From contig JAFGJS010000003.1 of the NCBI GenBank assembly GCA_016928995.1, positions 1 through 32,757 on the forward strand: a stretch of DNA of 32,757 nucleotides, given 5' to 3'. The notes under the pieces were generated by a model. That model did not search any database and was not told the origin of the DNA. It was given only the letters and a program-made list of their open reading frames with translations. Below are positions 32,559-32,757 of this stretch, piece by piece (the stretch's first letter is position 1; each line of letters starts with the position of its first letter). Both the position numbers and the translations under genes were made by a program. Origin of the DNA: Candidatus Sumerlaeota bacterium (lineage in GTDB: Bacteria > Sumerlaeota > Sumerlaeia > JAFGJS01).

Positions 32559-32757
32559 GCAAACCATTGGTATAAATATAATTTCAGGATGAATTCCGGG
32601 AAAAGCTCCCCGTGGAGTGGAAGCGGATTCTTAATCAGTATCTGCCCCATGCCTCCCTGCAACCCCTCGCCTGGGGCGCATCTTGACGGAGCTCCCAAAG
32701 TTATGCGAAAGTACATCTGGAGACGAGAAATGACTCCCATTCCTTTTCAAGCGAGGC
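32559..32757. other. right window edge, no gene assigned
   Basis: The 199 bases after the phosphatase-like gene contain no frame with a recognisable product and no clear terminator hairpin. An 83-codon minus-strand frame overlaps the end of the plus-strand gene and looks like a shadow. Confidence 0.4.

Noticed and set aside
32489-32740. 83-codon minus-strand frame at the right edge
   Set aside because: Overlaps the end of the phosphatase-like gene, has no ribosome site and no motif.

Overview
The window carries about 22 protein-coding genes on both strands. Coding is moderately GC-rich and the gaps are AT-richer. No rRNA or tRNA gene and no CRISPR array was seen. It suggests a free-living, Gram-negative-type polysaccharide degrader: several lipoprotein signal sequences, four secreted carbohydrate-active enzymes, a type IV pilin-like prepilin, an MglA-type polarity GTPase, a YpdA-like (bacillithiol-type) reductase, and many short intergenic repeats. 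These traits fit PVC-related or neighbouring candidate phyla (for example Lentisphaerota, Sumerlaeota, Hydrogenedentota). That placement is an inference from gene style only, because no marker gene for phylogeny was compared.

Layout. 112-8360 (minus): a giant modular rhamnogalacturonan lyase (PL4-like catalytic core followed by three FN3, three LamG and three Ig-like modules) and a clan GH-A, GH51-like hydrolase. Together they suggest attack on pectin/RG-I. 8530-10786 (plus): a YicC-type endoribonuclease, a nitroreductase-fold protein and a YiiX-like lipoprotein, with copies of a 'GCAAAG' dispersed repeat between them; one copy supplies a ribosome binding site. 14688-10828 (minus): a compact apparent operon, ThpR, GT4 glycosyltransferase, two small lipoproteins and an LPG-synthase-TM/flippase-like membrane protein, probably concerned with the cell envelope. 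14996-17150 (plus): a prepilin, a YpdA-like reductase and a DUF4870 membrane protein. A 152-bp MITE-like element with an 8-bp target duplication follows directly after the DUF4870 gene. 17482-18234 (minus): a secreted GH16-like enzyme with a 25-serine linker and a long, hairpin-rich upstream region.

18235-19461 is a 1.2-kb gap with several palindromes and a 22-bp-spaced direct repeat. 19462-21970: an SDR oxidoreductase, then DUF971 and DUF59-Mrp genes that look like a split HCF101. 22213-24762: a secreted YicI-like GH31 enzyme with an odd second hydrophobic segment. 24896-25660 is dense in repeats: an 84-bp palindromic element, then a Y1 (HUH) transposase gene flanked by mirrored REP-like hairpins.

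25750-29776 (minus) is the most interesting block. It encodes an MglA-type GTPase with a long Pro-rich linker and an unknown C-terminal domain. Next is a DUF4388/PATAN protein carrying a tandem 24-residue motif resembling the c-di-GMP-binding MshEN motif. Last is a receiver-domain protein, partly degenerate, with Pro-repeat helices and a C-terminal membrane anchor. I infer a membrane-tethered polarity or motility signalling module. 30073-32558 holds TrpRS and, divergently, a PAS-SpoIIE phosphatase-like protein.
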